37,616 nucleotides of DNA, taken from assembly GCF_020404845.1 (NCBI RefSeq), contig NZ_JAIOJZ010000062.1:1-37616 (forward strand). The letters run 5' to 3'. The DNA is from Streptomyces hyderabadensis. Its GTDB lineage: Bacteria > Actinomycetota > Actinomycetes > Streptomycetales > Streptomycetaceae. Position 1 is the stretch's first letter, and the number at the start of each line of letters is the position of its first letter. Position numbers and translations under genes: made by a program. The notes beneath the pieces were generated by a model. It had not been told where the DNA came from and made no database searches. It saw nothing but the letters and a program-made list of their open reading frames with translations. This document shows positions 7,246 to 16,747 of the stretch, in pieces.

Positions 7246-8562
7246 ATGCGCAGCATCAGAGCCGCGGCCGTAGGCGCCGTGACCATGTCTCTCGCACTCG
7301 CCGCCACGGCCTGCGGAGGGGGCTCCTCCTCGGGCGGCGGATCCAACGACTCGCCGAAGGAACTCACCTACTGGGCGTCCAACCAGGGCGCCAGCGTCGA
7401 GGTCGACAAGAAGGTCCTCCAGCCCGAACTCGACAAGTTCGAGAAGGAGACCGGCATCAAGGTCAAGCTGGAGGTCGTGCCCTGGTCCGACCTGCTGAAC
7501 CGGATCCTCACCGCCACCACCTCGGGCCAGGGCCCCGACGTCCTGAACATCGGCAACACCTGGAGCGCCTCCCTCCAGGCCACCGGCGCACTGCTGCCCT
7601 GGGACGCGAAGAACTTCGAGATGATCGGCGGCAAGGACCGCTTCGTCGACTCCGCGCTCGGTTCCACCGGCGTCGAGGGCCAGGACCCGGCCGCGGTCCC
7701 GCTGTACTCGATGGCCTACGCGCTCTACTACAACAAGCAGATGTTCGCCGACGCCGGCATCACCAAGCCCCCGGCCACCTGGGACGAGCTGGTCGCGACC
7801 GGCCAGAAGATCTCCAAGGACGGCAAGTGGGGCCTGGGCGCCGAGGGTTCCAACCTGTCCAACAACATCCACCAGGTCTTCGTCCTCGCCAAGCAGCACG
7901 GCGCCGACTTCTTCACCGCCGACGGCAAGCCCGACTTCACCTCCGACGGCGCCGTCGCGGCCGTGAAGCAGTACGTCGACCTGATGGCCGAGGACAAGGT
8001 CGTCGCGCCCGGCAACGCCGAGTACGCGCAGAACCAGTCCCTCAGCGACTTCGCCAAGGGCAAGACCGCGATGGTGCTCTGGCAGACCGCCTCCGCCACC
8101 TTCAAGACCATGGGCATGAAGGACGACGAGTGGGGCGTCGCCCCCGCCCCCGTCCCGTCCGGCACCCCCGGCGCCGGACAGGCCACCAACTCCATGGTCG
8201 CCGGGATCAACATGGCCGTCTTCAAGAACAGCGACAACCTCGACGGCGCCACGCAGTTCGTGAAGTTCATGACCAGCGACGCCGAGCAGAAACTCCTCAA
8301 CAAGGCCTACGGCTCCATCCCGCCGGTCAAGGCCGCCCAGTCCGACCCCGCGTTCAACACCCAGGCCACCGCCGTGCTGCGCGAGACCCTCGCCACCAGC
8401 GCCGCGGCCCTGCCCCAGGTGCCCGACGAGTCGCAGTTCGAGACCGCGGTCGGCACCGCCGTCAAGGAGCTGTTCGCCGACGCCGCGAACGGACGCGAGG
8501 TGACCACCGGCTCCGTCAAGGAGAAGCTCGCCAAGGCACAGCAGCAGATGCCCAACAAGTGA
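7246..8562 (+). CDS. Sugar ABC transporter substrate-binding lipoprotein (CebE-like)
   Basis: A 438-residue extracellular solute-binding protein of family 1. The lipoprotein signal ends at C23 (AATAC), followed by a Gly/Ser tether; the rest is a typical two-lobed oligosaccharide-binding fold (KELTYWASNQ start, GQGPDVLNIG, LYYNKQMFADAGI). It is the first gene of an operon with two permeases and a GH1 beta-glucosidase, the same order as the cebEFG-bglC cellobiose loci of Streptomyces. Ligand is inferred to be cellobiose or a related beta-glucoside. The ATG follows AGGAG. No ATPase is encoded nearby, consistent with use of the shared MsiK ATPase known for such importers. Confidence 0.9.
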   Translation: MRSIRAAAVGAVTMSLALAATACGGGSSSGGGSNDSPKELTYWASNQGASVEVDKKVLQPELDKFEKETGIKVKLEVVPWSDLLNRILTATTSGQGPDVLNIGNTWSASLQATGALLPWDAKNFEMIGGKDRFVDSALGSTGVEGQDPAAVPLYSMAYALYYNKQMFADAGITKPPATWDELVATGQKISKDGKWGLGAEGSNLSNNIHQVFVLAKQHGADFFTADGKPDFTSDGAVAAVKQYVDLMAEDKVVAPGNAEYAQNQSLSDFAKGKTAMVLWQTASATFKTMGMKDDEWGVAPAPVPSGTPGAGQATNSMVAGINMAVFKNSDNLDGATQFVKFMTSDAEQKLLNKAYGSIPPVKAAQSDPAFNTQATAVLRETLATSAAALPQVPDESQFETAVGTAVKELFADAANGREVTTGSVKEKLAKAQQQMPNK

Positions 8563-8623
8563 GCGCCCCGACCTTCGACTTCGAACCGGCCCCACCGACT
8601 CCGACACGGACACGGACCTCGCC

Positions 8624-9652
8624 ATGACCACCACGACCGCCTCGGCGCAGCCCGGCGAGCGGACGGTCGGCAAGAGCTCCCCCGGGACGGCGCGCGGACC
8701 CCGCCGCCGTCCCGGGCGGATCCGCCGCATCGGCCTGCCCTACCTGCTGCTCCTGCCCGCCCTGCTGCTCGAACTCCTCGTCCACCTGGTGCCGATGGTC
8801 ATCGGCATCGTGATGAGCTTCAAGGAACTCACCCAGTTCTACATCCGTGACTGGACCACCGCCCCCTGGACCGGCCTCGACAACTTCACCATGTCGGTGG
8901 ACTTCGACGCCCCCGTCGGCGAGGCACTGCTCCGCTCCTTCCTCGTCACCTGCGCCTTCACGGTCCTCTCCGTCGGCCTGTGCTGGCTGATCGGCACCGC
9001 CGCCGCGATCTGCATGCAGGACGCCTTCCGCGGCCGCGGCCTGCTCCGCGCGATCTTCCTGGTGCCGTACGCCCTGCCGGTCTACGCGGCCGTCATCACC
9101 TGGGCGTTCATGTTCCAGCACGACAACGGCCTGGTGAACCACGTCCTGCACGACCAACTGGGCCTCACCGACAAGCCCTCGTTCTGGCTGATCGGCGACA
9201 ACAGCTTCGTCGCGCTGCTCGTCGTGTCGGTGTGGAAGGGCTGGCCGTTCGCCTTCCTCATCGTCATGGCGGGCCTGCAGAACATCCCCAAGGAGCTGTA
9301 CGAGGCCGCCGCCCTCGACGGCGCCGGCGTCCGGCAGCAGATCCGCCGCATCACCCTGCCGTCGCTGCGTCCCGTGAACCAGGTCCTCGTCCTGGTGCTG
9401 TTCCTGTGGACGTTCAACGACTTCAACACGCCGTTCGTCCTGTTCGGCAAGGCGGCGCCGGAGGCCGCCGACCTGATCTCCATCCACATCTACCAGTCGT
9501 CGTTCGTCACCTGGAACTTCGGCACCGGCTCCGCGATGTCGGTCCTGCTGCTGCTGTTCCTGCTGCTGGTGACGGGCGTGTACCTGTTCCTGACCTCCAG
9601 GACCGCGCGGGCCCCACGCAACCACCAGGAGAGGAAGACGGCCGATGTCTAG
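8624..9652 (+). CDS. Sugar ABC transporter permease, MalF/CebF type
   Basis: A 342-residue inner-membrane permease. After a basic 35-residue N-terminus come about six membrane spans, beginning at IGLPYLLLLPALLLELLV. The ATPase-contact EAA loop is present as ELYEAAALDGAGVRQQIRRITLP. It pairs with the next gene to form the channel for the binding protein upstream. The gene begins 61 bp after that gene with a weak ribosome binding site, and its last codons overlap the next start by 8 bp, which indicates translational coupling. Confidence 0.9.
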   Translation: MTTTTASAQPGERTVGKSSPGTARGPRRRPGRIRRIGLPYLLLLPALLLELLVHLVPMVIGIVMSFKELTQFYIRDWTTAPWTGLDNFTMSVDFDAPVGEALLRSFLVTCAFTVLSVGLCWLIGTAAAICMQDAFRGRGLLRAIFLVPYALPVYAAVITWAFMFQHDNGLVNHVLHDQLGLTDKPSFWLIGDNSFVALLVVSVWKGWPFAFLIVMAGLQNIPKELYEAAALDGAGVRQQIRRITLPSLRPVNQVLVLVLFLWTFNDFNTPFVLFGKAAPEAADLISIHIYQSSFVTWNFGTGSAMSVLLLLFLLLVTGVYLFLTSRTARAPRNHQERKTADV

Positions 9653-10499
9653 GTCCCCGATGGCGGCGCCGCGCTCCTTCACCTGGACCCGCCGCGTCTT
9701 CCTCACCCTGCTCACCGGCTTCGTCCTGCTGCCGGTGTACGTCATGGTCTCCAGCTCGCTGAAGCCGCTGGAGGACGTCTCCAGCCGGTTCCACTGGCTG
9801 CCGAGCAACCTCACCGTCCGCCCGTACATCGACATCTGGTCGACGGTCCCGCTGGCGAAGTACTTCGTGAACTCGCTGATCGTGGCGGGCGCGGCGACCG
9901 TCTGCTCCGTCGTGATCGCGGTCTTCGCCGCCTACGCCGTCAGCCGCTACCAGTTCCGCGGCAAGCGGGTCTTCTCGGTGACCGTCCTGTCCACGCAGAT
10001 GTTCCCGGGCATCCTCTTCCTGCTGCCGCTGTTCCTGATCTACGTCAACATCGGCAACGCCACCGGCATCGCCCTGTTCGGCTCCCGCGGCGGCCTCATC
10101 CTCACCTACCTGACCTTCTCCCTGCCCTTCTCCATCTGGATGCTGATCGGGTACTTCGACTCGGTGCCCCGAGACCTGGACGAGGCGGCCCTCGTCGACG
10201 GCTGCGGGCCGCTGCGCGCCCTGTTCAAGGTCGTCGTGCCCGCCGCGGTCCCCGGCATCGTCGCGGTCGCCGTCTACGCCTTCATGACCGCCTGGGGCGA
10301 GGTCCTGTTCGCCTCCGTCATGACCAACGACGCCACCCGCACCCTCGCCGTCGGACTCCAGGGCTACTCCACGCAGAACGACGTGTACTGGAACCAGATC
10401 ATGGCCGCCTCGCTGGTCGTGAGCGTCCCCGTGGTCGCGGGCTTCCTGCTCCTGCAGCGCTACCTGGTGGCGGGCCTGACGGCCGGAGCCGTCAAGTGA
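9645..10499 (+). CDS. Sugar ABC transporter permease, MalG/CebG type
   Basis: A 284-residue membrane protein with about six spans and the EAA loop DLDEAALVDGCGPLRALFKVVVP. It forms the heteromeric channel with the preceding permease, whose stop it overlaps by 8 bp. The ATG follows a GGAGAGGAAG ribosome binding region. The GH1 gene follows after 44 bp and is probably co-transcribed, so import and hydrolysis of the sugar are coupled. Confidence 0.9.
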   Translation: MSRSPMAAPRSFTWTRRVFLTLLTGFVLLPVYVMVSSSLKPLEDVSSRFHWLPSNLTVRPYIDIWSTVPLAKYFVNSLIVAGAATVCSVVIAVFAAYAVSRYQFRGKRVFSVTVLSTQMFPGILFLLPLFLIYVNIGNATGIALFGSRGGLILTYLTFSLPFSIWMLIGYFDSVPRDLDEAALVDGCGPLRALFKVVVPAAVPGIVAVAVYAFMTAWGEVLFASVMTNDATRTLAVGLQGYSTQNDVYWNQIMAASLVVSVPVVAGFLLLQRYLVAGLTAGAVK

Positions 10500-10543
10500 C
10501 CGGTACGCCTCAGCACTCCCACTCCCGACCCGAAAGGACCTTC

Positions 10544-11902
<1,359 letters not shown>

Positions 11903-11933
11903 GTCCGTACGCCGTACACCGGCCGCCGGGGCG

Positions 11934-12752
11934 TCAGGCGCCCTTCCGGGCCACCCCGCCGTAGATGCCGATCGGCGGGGCGTCGGGGCGCCGCGCCTGC
12001 TCGGGGCGCCAGTCGGTGACCCGGACCAGCCCCGGCTCGACCATGGTGAAGTCGCCGAACAGGTCGAGGACCGCGGCGTGCGAACGCAGGCTGAGGGACG
12101 CGGTGGCGGCGTTGTAGACGGCCGCCGCGTCCTCGCGCCGGTCCTCGTGGACGTCGCCCGTCGCGTGCGACAGGACCAGGTAGGAGCCGTCCGGCAGCGC
12201 GTCGCGCAGTGTGGCGACGATGCCCGCCGGGTCCTCCGCCTCGGCGACGAAGTGCACGACCGCCACCAGCAGCAGTGCCACCGGCTGGTCGAAGTCGATG
12301 ACCGCGCGCACCTCGGGGTGGTCCAGGATCGCGCGGGGGTCGCGCAGGTCCGCCAGGACCACGGCGGTGTCCGGGTCGTCCGACAGGGCCCGGGAGTGGG
12401 TGGCGACGATGGGGTCGTTGTCGACGTACGCGACCCGGGTGGCGGGGGCGACGGACCGTGCGATCTGGTGCACGTTGGGCTCGGTGGGCAGGCCCGTGCC
12501 CACGTCGAGTATCTGGCGGACGCCGCCCTCGGCCACCACGTGCCGCACCGCGCGGTGCATGAAGTGCCGGTTGGCGAGGACTCCCTCGCGCACCTCGGGC
12601 GCCGCCTTCATGAACTGCTCGGCGGCCCGCTGGTCGACCTCGTAGTTGTCCTTCCCGCCGAGGAAGTAGTCGTACATCCGGGCGGGGTGGGGCCTGCTGG
12701 TGTCGATCCGGTCGGGATGGGCGGCGTTCTCGCCACCGCTCAGGGAGGTCAT
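11934..12752 (-). CDS. SAM-dependent methyltransferase, DUF574 (Methyltransf_19) family, copy 1
   Basis: A 272-residue protein of the actinobacterial DUF574 methyltransferase family. Motifs are HPARMYDYFLGGKDNY near the N-terminus, the SAM-binding LDVGTGLPTEPN motif and YVDNDPIV. These proteins are numerous in Streptomyces; substrates are generally unknown, and none can be inferred here. The ATG at 12752 follows a GGAG-type site and was preferred over the long upstream open frame, which would run through the divergent neighbour. It is a paralogue of the divergently transcribed gene at 12915. Its 3' end lies 31 bp from that of the GH1 gene, convergently, with only a weak hairpin (11929-11943) between them. 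Confidence 0.85.
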   Translation of the reverse strand: MTSLSGGENAAHPDRIDTSRPHPARMYDYFLGGKDNYEVDQRAAEQFMKAAPEVREGVLANRHFMHRAVRHVVAEGGVRQILDVGTGLPTEPNVHQIARSVAPATRVAYVDNDPIVATHSRALSDDPDTAVVLADLRDPRAILDHPEVRAVIDFDQPVALLLVAVVHFVAEAEDPAGIVATLRDALPDGSYLVLSHATGDVHEDRREDAAAVYNAATASLSLRSHAAVLDLFGDFTMVEPGLVRVTDWRPEQARRPDAPPIGIYGGVARKGA

Positions 12753-12802
12753 GCTGCTCCGGACTCCGTCCTCAACTCGCGGGCCGCCCACGGCACAAGC
12801 GT

Positions 12803-12835
12803 GGTGAGCACCTGATGAGCGCCTGGTGAGTGCCT
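12803..12835. promoter_or_regulatory. Three tandem 11-bp repeats between divergent methyltransferase genes
   Basis: GGTGAGCACCT, GATGAGCGCCT and GGTGAGTGCCT follow each other without gaps (12803, 12814, 12825). An 11-bp period puts the repeats on one helix face, as in the sites of regulators that bind direct repeats (for example SARP-type proteins: heptamers with 4-bp spacers). They lie 50 bp from the left start and 80 bp from the right start. A TAGGGT (12868-12873) is a possible -10 for the rightward gene. Confidence 0.5.
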
Positions 12836-12914
12836 CTCGGAACATCATCTTGGCATGAGAGCGGAGATAGGGTGGCGTCCTGACGGTGCCGTTCCGCGTA
12901 CGGAGGAGTGTCCT

Positions 12915-13700
12915 GTGACCGCCGGTACACCAAGACCCCGCATCGACACCAGCAAGCCGCACCCCGCCCGCGTCTACGACTGGCTGCTGGGCGGCAAGGA
13001 CAACTACCCCGTCGACCAGCAGGTCGGCGAGACCCTGCCCGCGGAGGCCCGGGGCAACGCGGCCCGGAACCGGGCGTTCATGCACCGCGCGGCGGCCTGG
13101 CTGGCGAAGAACGGCGTCGACCAATTCCTCGACATCGGGACCGGCATCCCCACCGAACCCAACCTGCACCAGATCGTGCAGGCGGTCGTACCCGGCGCCC
13201 GGATCGTCTACGCGGACAACGACCCGATCGTCCTGCGGCACGCGGAGGCGCTGCTGACCAGCACCCCGGAGGGCGTCACGGACTTCCTCCACGCGGACGT
13301 GCGCCGGCCCGGGACGATCCTCGACCGGGCCCGCGAGGCACTGGACTTCGACCGCCCGATCGCCCTCTCCCTGATCGCCCTCCTGCACTTCCTGCCGGAC
13401 GACGAGGACCCGTACCGTCTCGTGGGCACCCTCGTGGACGCCCTGCCCTCCGGCAGCTACCTGATCCTTTCGCACGGCACCGCCGACCAGCACCCGGAAC
13501 TGAAGCAGGACACCGAGGCCGCGTACAAGAAGGGCGCCATCCCGCTGCGGATGCGCACCCGGAGCGAGGTCGAGCCCTTCTTCGCCGGACTGCAACTCGT
13601 CCCGCCCGGCCTGGTGTTCGCCACCGAGTGGTACCAGGAGGAGCCGGCGCCGGTGCAGGAACGCAGCGGCTTCTACGTGGGCGTCGCGCGGGTCCCCTGA
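12915..13700 (+). CDS. SAM-dependent methyltransferase, DUF574 (Methyltransf_19) family, copy 2
   Basis: A 261-residue paralogue of the gene at 11934-12752, with the same motifs: HPARVYDWLLGGKDNY, FLDIGTGIPTEPN and YADNDPIV. The GTG at 12915 is chosen because GGAGGA lies 6-7 bases upstream; an ATG at 12855 would add 20 residues with no similarity to the paralogue. The two copies are divergent and share the intergenic region with three 11-bp repeats, which suggests an inverted duplication kept under common control. Substrate unknown. Confidence 0.85.
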   Translation: MTAGTPRPRIDTSKPHPARVYDWLLGGKDNYPVDQQVGETLPAEARGNAARNRAFMHRAAAWLAKNGVDQFLDIGTGIPTEPNLHQIVQAVVPGARIVYADNDPIVLRHAEALLTSTPEGVTDFLHADVRRPGTILDRAREALDFDRPIALSLIALLHFLPDDEDPYRLVGTLVDALPSGSYLILSHGTADQHPELKQDTEAAYKKGAIPLRMRTRSEVEPFFAGLQLVPPGLVFATEWYQEEPAPVQERSGFYVGVARVP

Positions 13701-13749
13701 GCCGGGCAGGCCGTGGGGAGGGGGAGCGCCGCGCGCCCACCGGGCCGCC

Positions 13750-13777
13750 TTGACGCGAGCCGGAACCGGCCGATACT
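13750..13777 (+). promoter_or_regulatory. Promoter of the phosphodiester glycosidase gene
   Basis: TTGACG (13750-13755) and GATACT (13772-13777) are separated by 16 bp, giving a transcript start near 13784 and a leader of about 48 nt before the ATG at 13832. Confidence 0.5.
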
Positions 13778-13831
13778 TGTGCGCAGCATGGGTCGGTCGG
13801 TGTCCGTGGTCGGCGCGAGGCGGGACGACAG

Positions 13832-15469
13832 ATGAAGAAGAGACTGTGGGCCACGGGTGCCGTGCTCGGCGTCCTCACGACGGCGGCCGCACTCCCACCG
13901 GCCGCCGAGGCATCCCCGCACCCGCACGGACATCCGCCGTCGGCCCGTCAGGCGCTGCCCCTGGGCCCCGCCGGCCTCCCCGAGACGCGCACCACGACCA
14001 CCCTCCAGCCGGGCGTCACCCTGACCCGCATCGTGCGCGGGAACACCGGGGACCCGGCACTCCACTGGACCGTCGAGGTGTCCATCCCCGGCGGCGAGAC
14101 CTCCCCGGACCCCGACGCGCCGCCGACGGCGCTGAAGGACCGGGCGAGCGCCGACGGACTCGCCGCCGAACTGCGGCGGGACGGCTTCGGAGCCCGGGTG
14201 GAGGAGGTGAGGACAGCCAGGACGGCCGACTACGCGGGCGGCAGCCTCGGCTGGCGGGTCCGCATCGGCACCTTCGGCTCGCAGGCCGCCGCGACGGCCG
14301 AGCGCACCCGCCTGCGGGCGGCAGGTCACACCGGATCGGCCGTCTACACCGGCTGGGACGGCGGGAGTTCGGACCGCGGCCCGTGGCACGTGGACGTACT
14401 CACCGTCGACCCGCGCACGTTCCGCGGCACCCTGGACGCGTCGTACGGCCCCGACCTGGAGAACCGTGAGACGACCAGCGCGCTGTCGGCGTCCGCCGCC
14501 GCGACCGCCGCGGTCAACGCGGGGTTCTTCGTCCTCGACCCCGAGGCGGGCGCACCGGGCGACCCGGCCGGCGTGGGCGTGTACGACGGACGCCTGCTGA
14601 GCGAACCGGTCGCCGGGCGCCCCGGCCTCGTCCTCCACGACGACGGCCGCCGCACGGAGATCACCCGCCTCACCTGGCGGGGCCGGGTCACCACCCGCGG
14701 CGCCTCCCTGCCGCTCGACGGCGTCAACCGCGTGCCCGGCCTGATCAGGAACTGCGGCGGCGCGGGCGACACCCCGACGCCGCTCCCGCTGCACGACGTC
14801 ACCTGCACCGACCCCGACGAGTTGGTCACCTTCACCCCGGAGTACGGAGCCCGCACACCCGGGGGCGAGGGCGTGGAAGCGGTACTCGACGCCCACGACC
14901 GGGTCGTGGAACTGCGTTCACCGCGCGGCGGAACCGTCCCGCCGGGCGGCAGCTCGGTCCAGGCGACAGGCGAACGCGTCGCCGACCTGACCGCCGCGAC
15001 CCGCGTGGGCGACCGCCTGCGGGTGAGCACGGCCCTGCTGGACTCCCGCGGCCGACGCCTGACCCCCTCCCGCCGCACCGACATCGTGAACGCAGGGCCC
15101 GAACTGGTCCGCGACGGCCGTGTTCACGTCACCCCCGCCACCGACGGCATGGTGCATCCCGGCGACCCGAGCTGGTACTACGGCTGGGTCCACAAGCGCA
15201 ACCCCCGCACCCTGGCCGGAGTGGACGCCGCGGGCCGTACCGTCCTCGTCACCGCGGACGGGCGCAGCACGGACTCGCTCGGCCTCAGCATCGGCGAGAG
15301 CGCCGAGGTCGCGAGGTCACTCGGCCTGCGCGACGCGGTCAACCTGGACGGCGGAGGCTCGACGACGCTGGTGGCCGAGGGTGCCGTACTCAACTCCCCC
15401 TCGGACGCCGCGGGCGAACGCCCGGTCGGCGACGCGCTGTTGATCCTGCCGCGCCGACACGGCACCTGA
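13832..15469 (+). CDS. Secreted SPOR plus phosphodiester glycosidase (NAGPA-type) protein
   Basis: A 545-residue exported protein. A signal peptide (1-27, ends AAEAS) precedes a segment LQPGVTLTRIVRG (58-70) that looks like the first strands of the NAGPA fold. A SPOR-like domain (about 100-175, SADGLAAELRRDGF...WRVRIGTFGSQAAA) follows, then the main phosphodiester glycosidase (DUF2233/NAGPA) domain (about 185-540), with VNAGFF, RTLAGVD and the glycine-rich VNLDGGGSTTL motif. The human relative removes GlcNAc from phosphodiesters; here a cell-wall phosphodiester glycoside such as a teichoic-acid or capsule linkage is plausible because SPOR domains bind peptidoglycan glycans. A promoter lies 55-82 bp upstream of the start. 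Confidence 0.8.
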   Translation: MKKRLWATGAVLGVLTTAAALPPAAEASPHPHGHPPSARQALPLGPAGLPETRTTTTLQPGVTLTRIVRGNTGDPALHWTVEVSIPGGETSPDPDAPPTALKDRASADGLAAELRRDGFGARVEEVRTARTADYAGGSLGWRVRIGTFGSQAAATAERTRLRAAGHTGSAVYTGWDGGSSDRGPWHVDVLTVDPRTFRGTLDASYGPDLENRETTSALSASAAATAAVNAGFFVLDPEAGAPGDPAGVGVYDGRLLSEPVAGRPGLVLHDDGRRTEITRLTWRGRVTTRGASLPLDGVNRVPGLIRNCGGAGDTPTPLPLHDVTCTDPDELVTFTPEYGARTPGGEGVEAVLDAHDRVVELRSPRGGTVPPGGSSVQATGERVADLTAATRVGDRLRVSTALLDSRGRRLTPSRRTDIVNAGPELVRDGRVHVTPATDGMVHPGDPSWYYGWVHKRNPRTLAGVDAAGRTVLVTADGRSTDSLGLSIGESAEVARSLGLRDAVNLDGGGSTTLVAEGAVLNSPSDAAGERPVGDALLILPRRHGT

Positions 15470-15544
15470 CCCGGACGCCCGAGAACGACCGCCGCACCCC
15501 CCGCACCCCCGCGCGACCAACAGCAACCCACCCAGGGAGCCGCC

Positions 15545-16579
15545 GTGTTCGCGAACGTGCCCACCACCGTCCTCACCCCGCCGCGGGCGAGACTCCTGCT
15601 GGTCCTCGCCGTGCTGTTCGCCGTCCTGGCACCGACCGCACCCGGGGCCGTGGCCGCCGCCGGGAAGCCGGAGACCGGTGCCGCCCGCCCCGGCGCGGAG
15701 GTCGTCGCCGTCACCCGGGTCGCGGACCGGCAGGTCGACCTGTCGGTACGCTCGGCGGCCCTGGGCGGCCGCACGGTCGACGTCCGCCTGCTCACCCCGG
15801 ACGGCTGGAACCCGCACGACCGACGCCACCGGCAGCACTGGCCCACCCTCTGGCTCCTGCACGGCTGCTGCGGCGACTACACCTCGTGGACGAGCATGAC
15901 GGACGTGGCGGAGACGGACAGCCTGCGCGACGTGCTGGTCGTGATGCCCGAGGCGGGCTGGAACGGCTGGTACAGCGACTGGTGGAACCACGGGGACGGC
16001 GGCGACCCGGCCTGGGAGACCTTCCACACCCGGGAACTGCGCCACCTCCTGGAACGCGACTGGGGCGCGGGAAGCAACCGCGTGGTCGCCGGCCTGTCCA
16101 TGGGCGGCCAGGGCGCCCTGCTGTACGCCGCCAGACACCCCGGGATGTTCAAGGCGACGGCGGCCTTCTCCGGTTCCGCCCACCCCCTCCTCGACGAGGA
16201 GTCGATCGACCGCATCATGGGCTTCTTCGCCGGGCAGGGCGACGACCCGCTCCGGGTCTGGGGCGACCCGGTGGCCCAACGCCGGATCTGGCAGGCCCAC
16301 GACCCCTTCCACCTCGCCGAACGGCTGAGGTCCATCCCGGTCTACCTCTCCTGCGGCGACGGCACCACCGGCCCCCTGGACGCGCCGGGGGCCACCAGCG
16401 CCCTGGAGGCCGACTTCAACCGCCAGAACCACGCGCTGGCGGCGGAGCTGAAGCGGGTGGGCGCCAGGCACGTGACGACCAACTTCTACGGCCCGGGAAC
16501 CCACGGCTGGGCCTACTGGGAACGGGAGTTGCACGCGTCGCTGCCGATGCTGCTCGGGGCGCTGGGGGTGGGCGACTGA
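15545..16579 (+). CDS. Secreted esterase of the esterase D / antigen 85-like family
   Basis: A 344-residue exported alpha/beta hydrolase. A signal peptide with a long hydrophobic core ends around residue 38 (AVAAA). The catalytic serine is S185 in GLSMGG and the likely histidine H320 in GTHGW; an early WLLHGCCGDYTSW segment supplies the oxyanion region. The family includes S-formylglutathione hydrolases, feruloyl esterases and mycolyltransferases; as Streptomyces lacks mycolates, a secreted acyl or trehalose-type esterase is likelier. The GTG follows AGGGAG. It is 75 bp downstream of the glycosidase gene in the same direction and may be co-transcribed with it. Confidence 0.78.
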   Translation: MFANVPTTVLTPPRARLLLVLAVLFAVLAPTAPGAVAAAGKPETGAARPGAEVVAVTRVADRQVDLSVRSAALGGRTVDVRLLTPDGWNPHDRRHRQHWPTLWLLHGCCGDYTSWTSMTDVAETDSLRDVLVVMPEAGWNGWYSDWWNHGDGGDPAWETFHTRELRHLLERDWGAGSNRVVAGLSMGGQGALLYAARHPGMFKATAAFSGSAHPLLDEESIDRIMGFFAGQGDDPLRVWGDPVAQRRIWQAHDPFHLAERLRSIPVYLSCGDGTTGPLDAPGATSALEADFNRQNHALAAELKRVGARHVTTNFYGPGTHGWAYWERELHASLPMLLGALGVGD

Positions 16580-16660
16580 CCCGTCCGAGGCCGGTCGGCC
16601 ACTGAACCCTGCGACACCTGATGCGCGGCGGCCCATGGCCTTGCATCATCCCAACACCCC

Positions 16661-16712
16661 TTGCCAGCAGCCCTGTCGACCCCTAACTTAAGTGCGCAGT
16701 TAAGCACACTTA
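16661..16712 (+). promoter_or_regulatory. Promoter with nested palindromic operator before the M64 peptidase
   Basis: TTGCCA (16661-16666) and TAACTT (16684-16689) lie 17 bp apart. Over the -10 and start site lies an 18-bp near-perfect palindrome, CTTAAGTGCGCAGTTAAG (16687-16704, one mismatched pair). It overlaps a second dyad, TAAGTG (16689-16694) with CACTTA (16707-16712). CGCAGTTA also occurs twice (16695-16702, 16717-16724). A repressor bound here would block the promoter. Confidence 0.65.
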
Positions 16713-16747
16713 CATTCGCAGTTACTCGATCGGCCGGGGAGAGCTCC

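Noticed and set aside
12803..12835. Firm assignment of the 11-bp repeats as a SARP-binding site
   Set aside because: Spacing fits, but no SARP gene is in the window and the position relative to a -10 is not ideal in either direction.
16661..16747. Upstream TTG start extending the M64 peptidase
   Set aside because: It would place the promoter and palindromes inside the coding region and displace the signal peptide; the GTG at 16748 has a good ribosome binding site.
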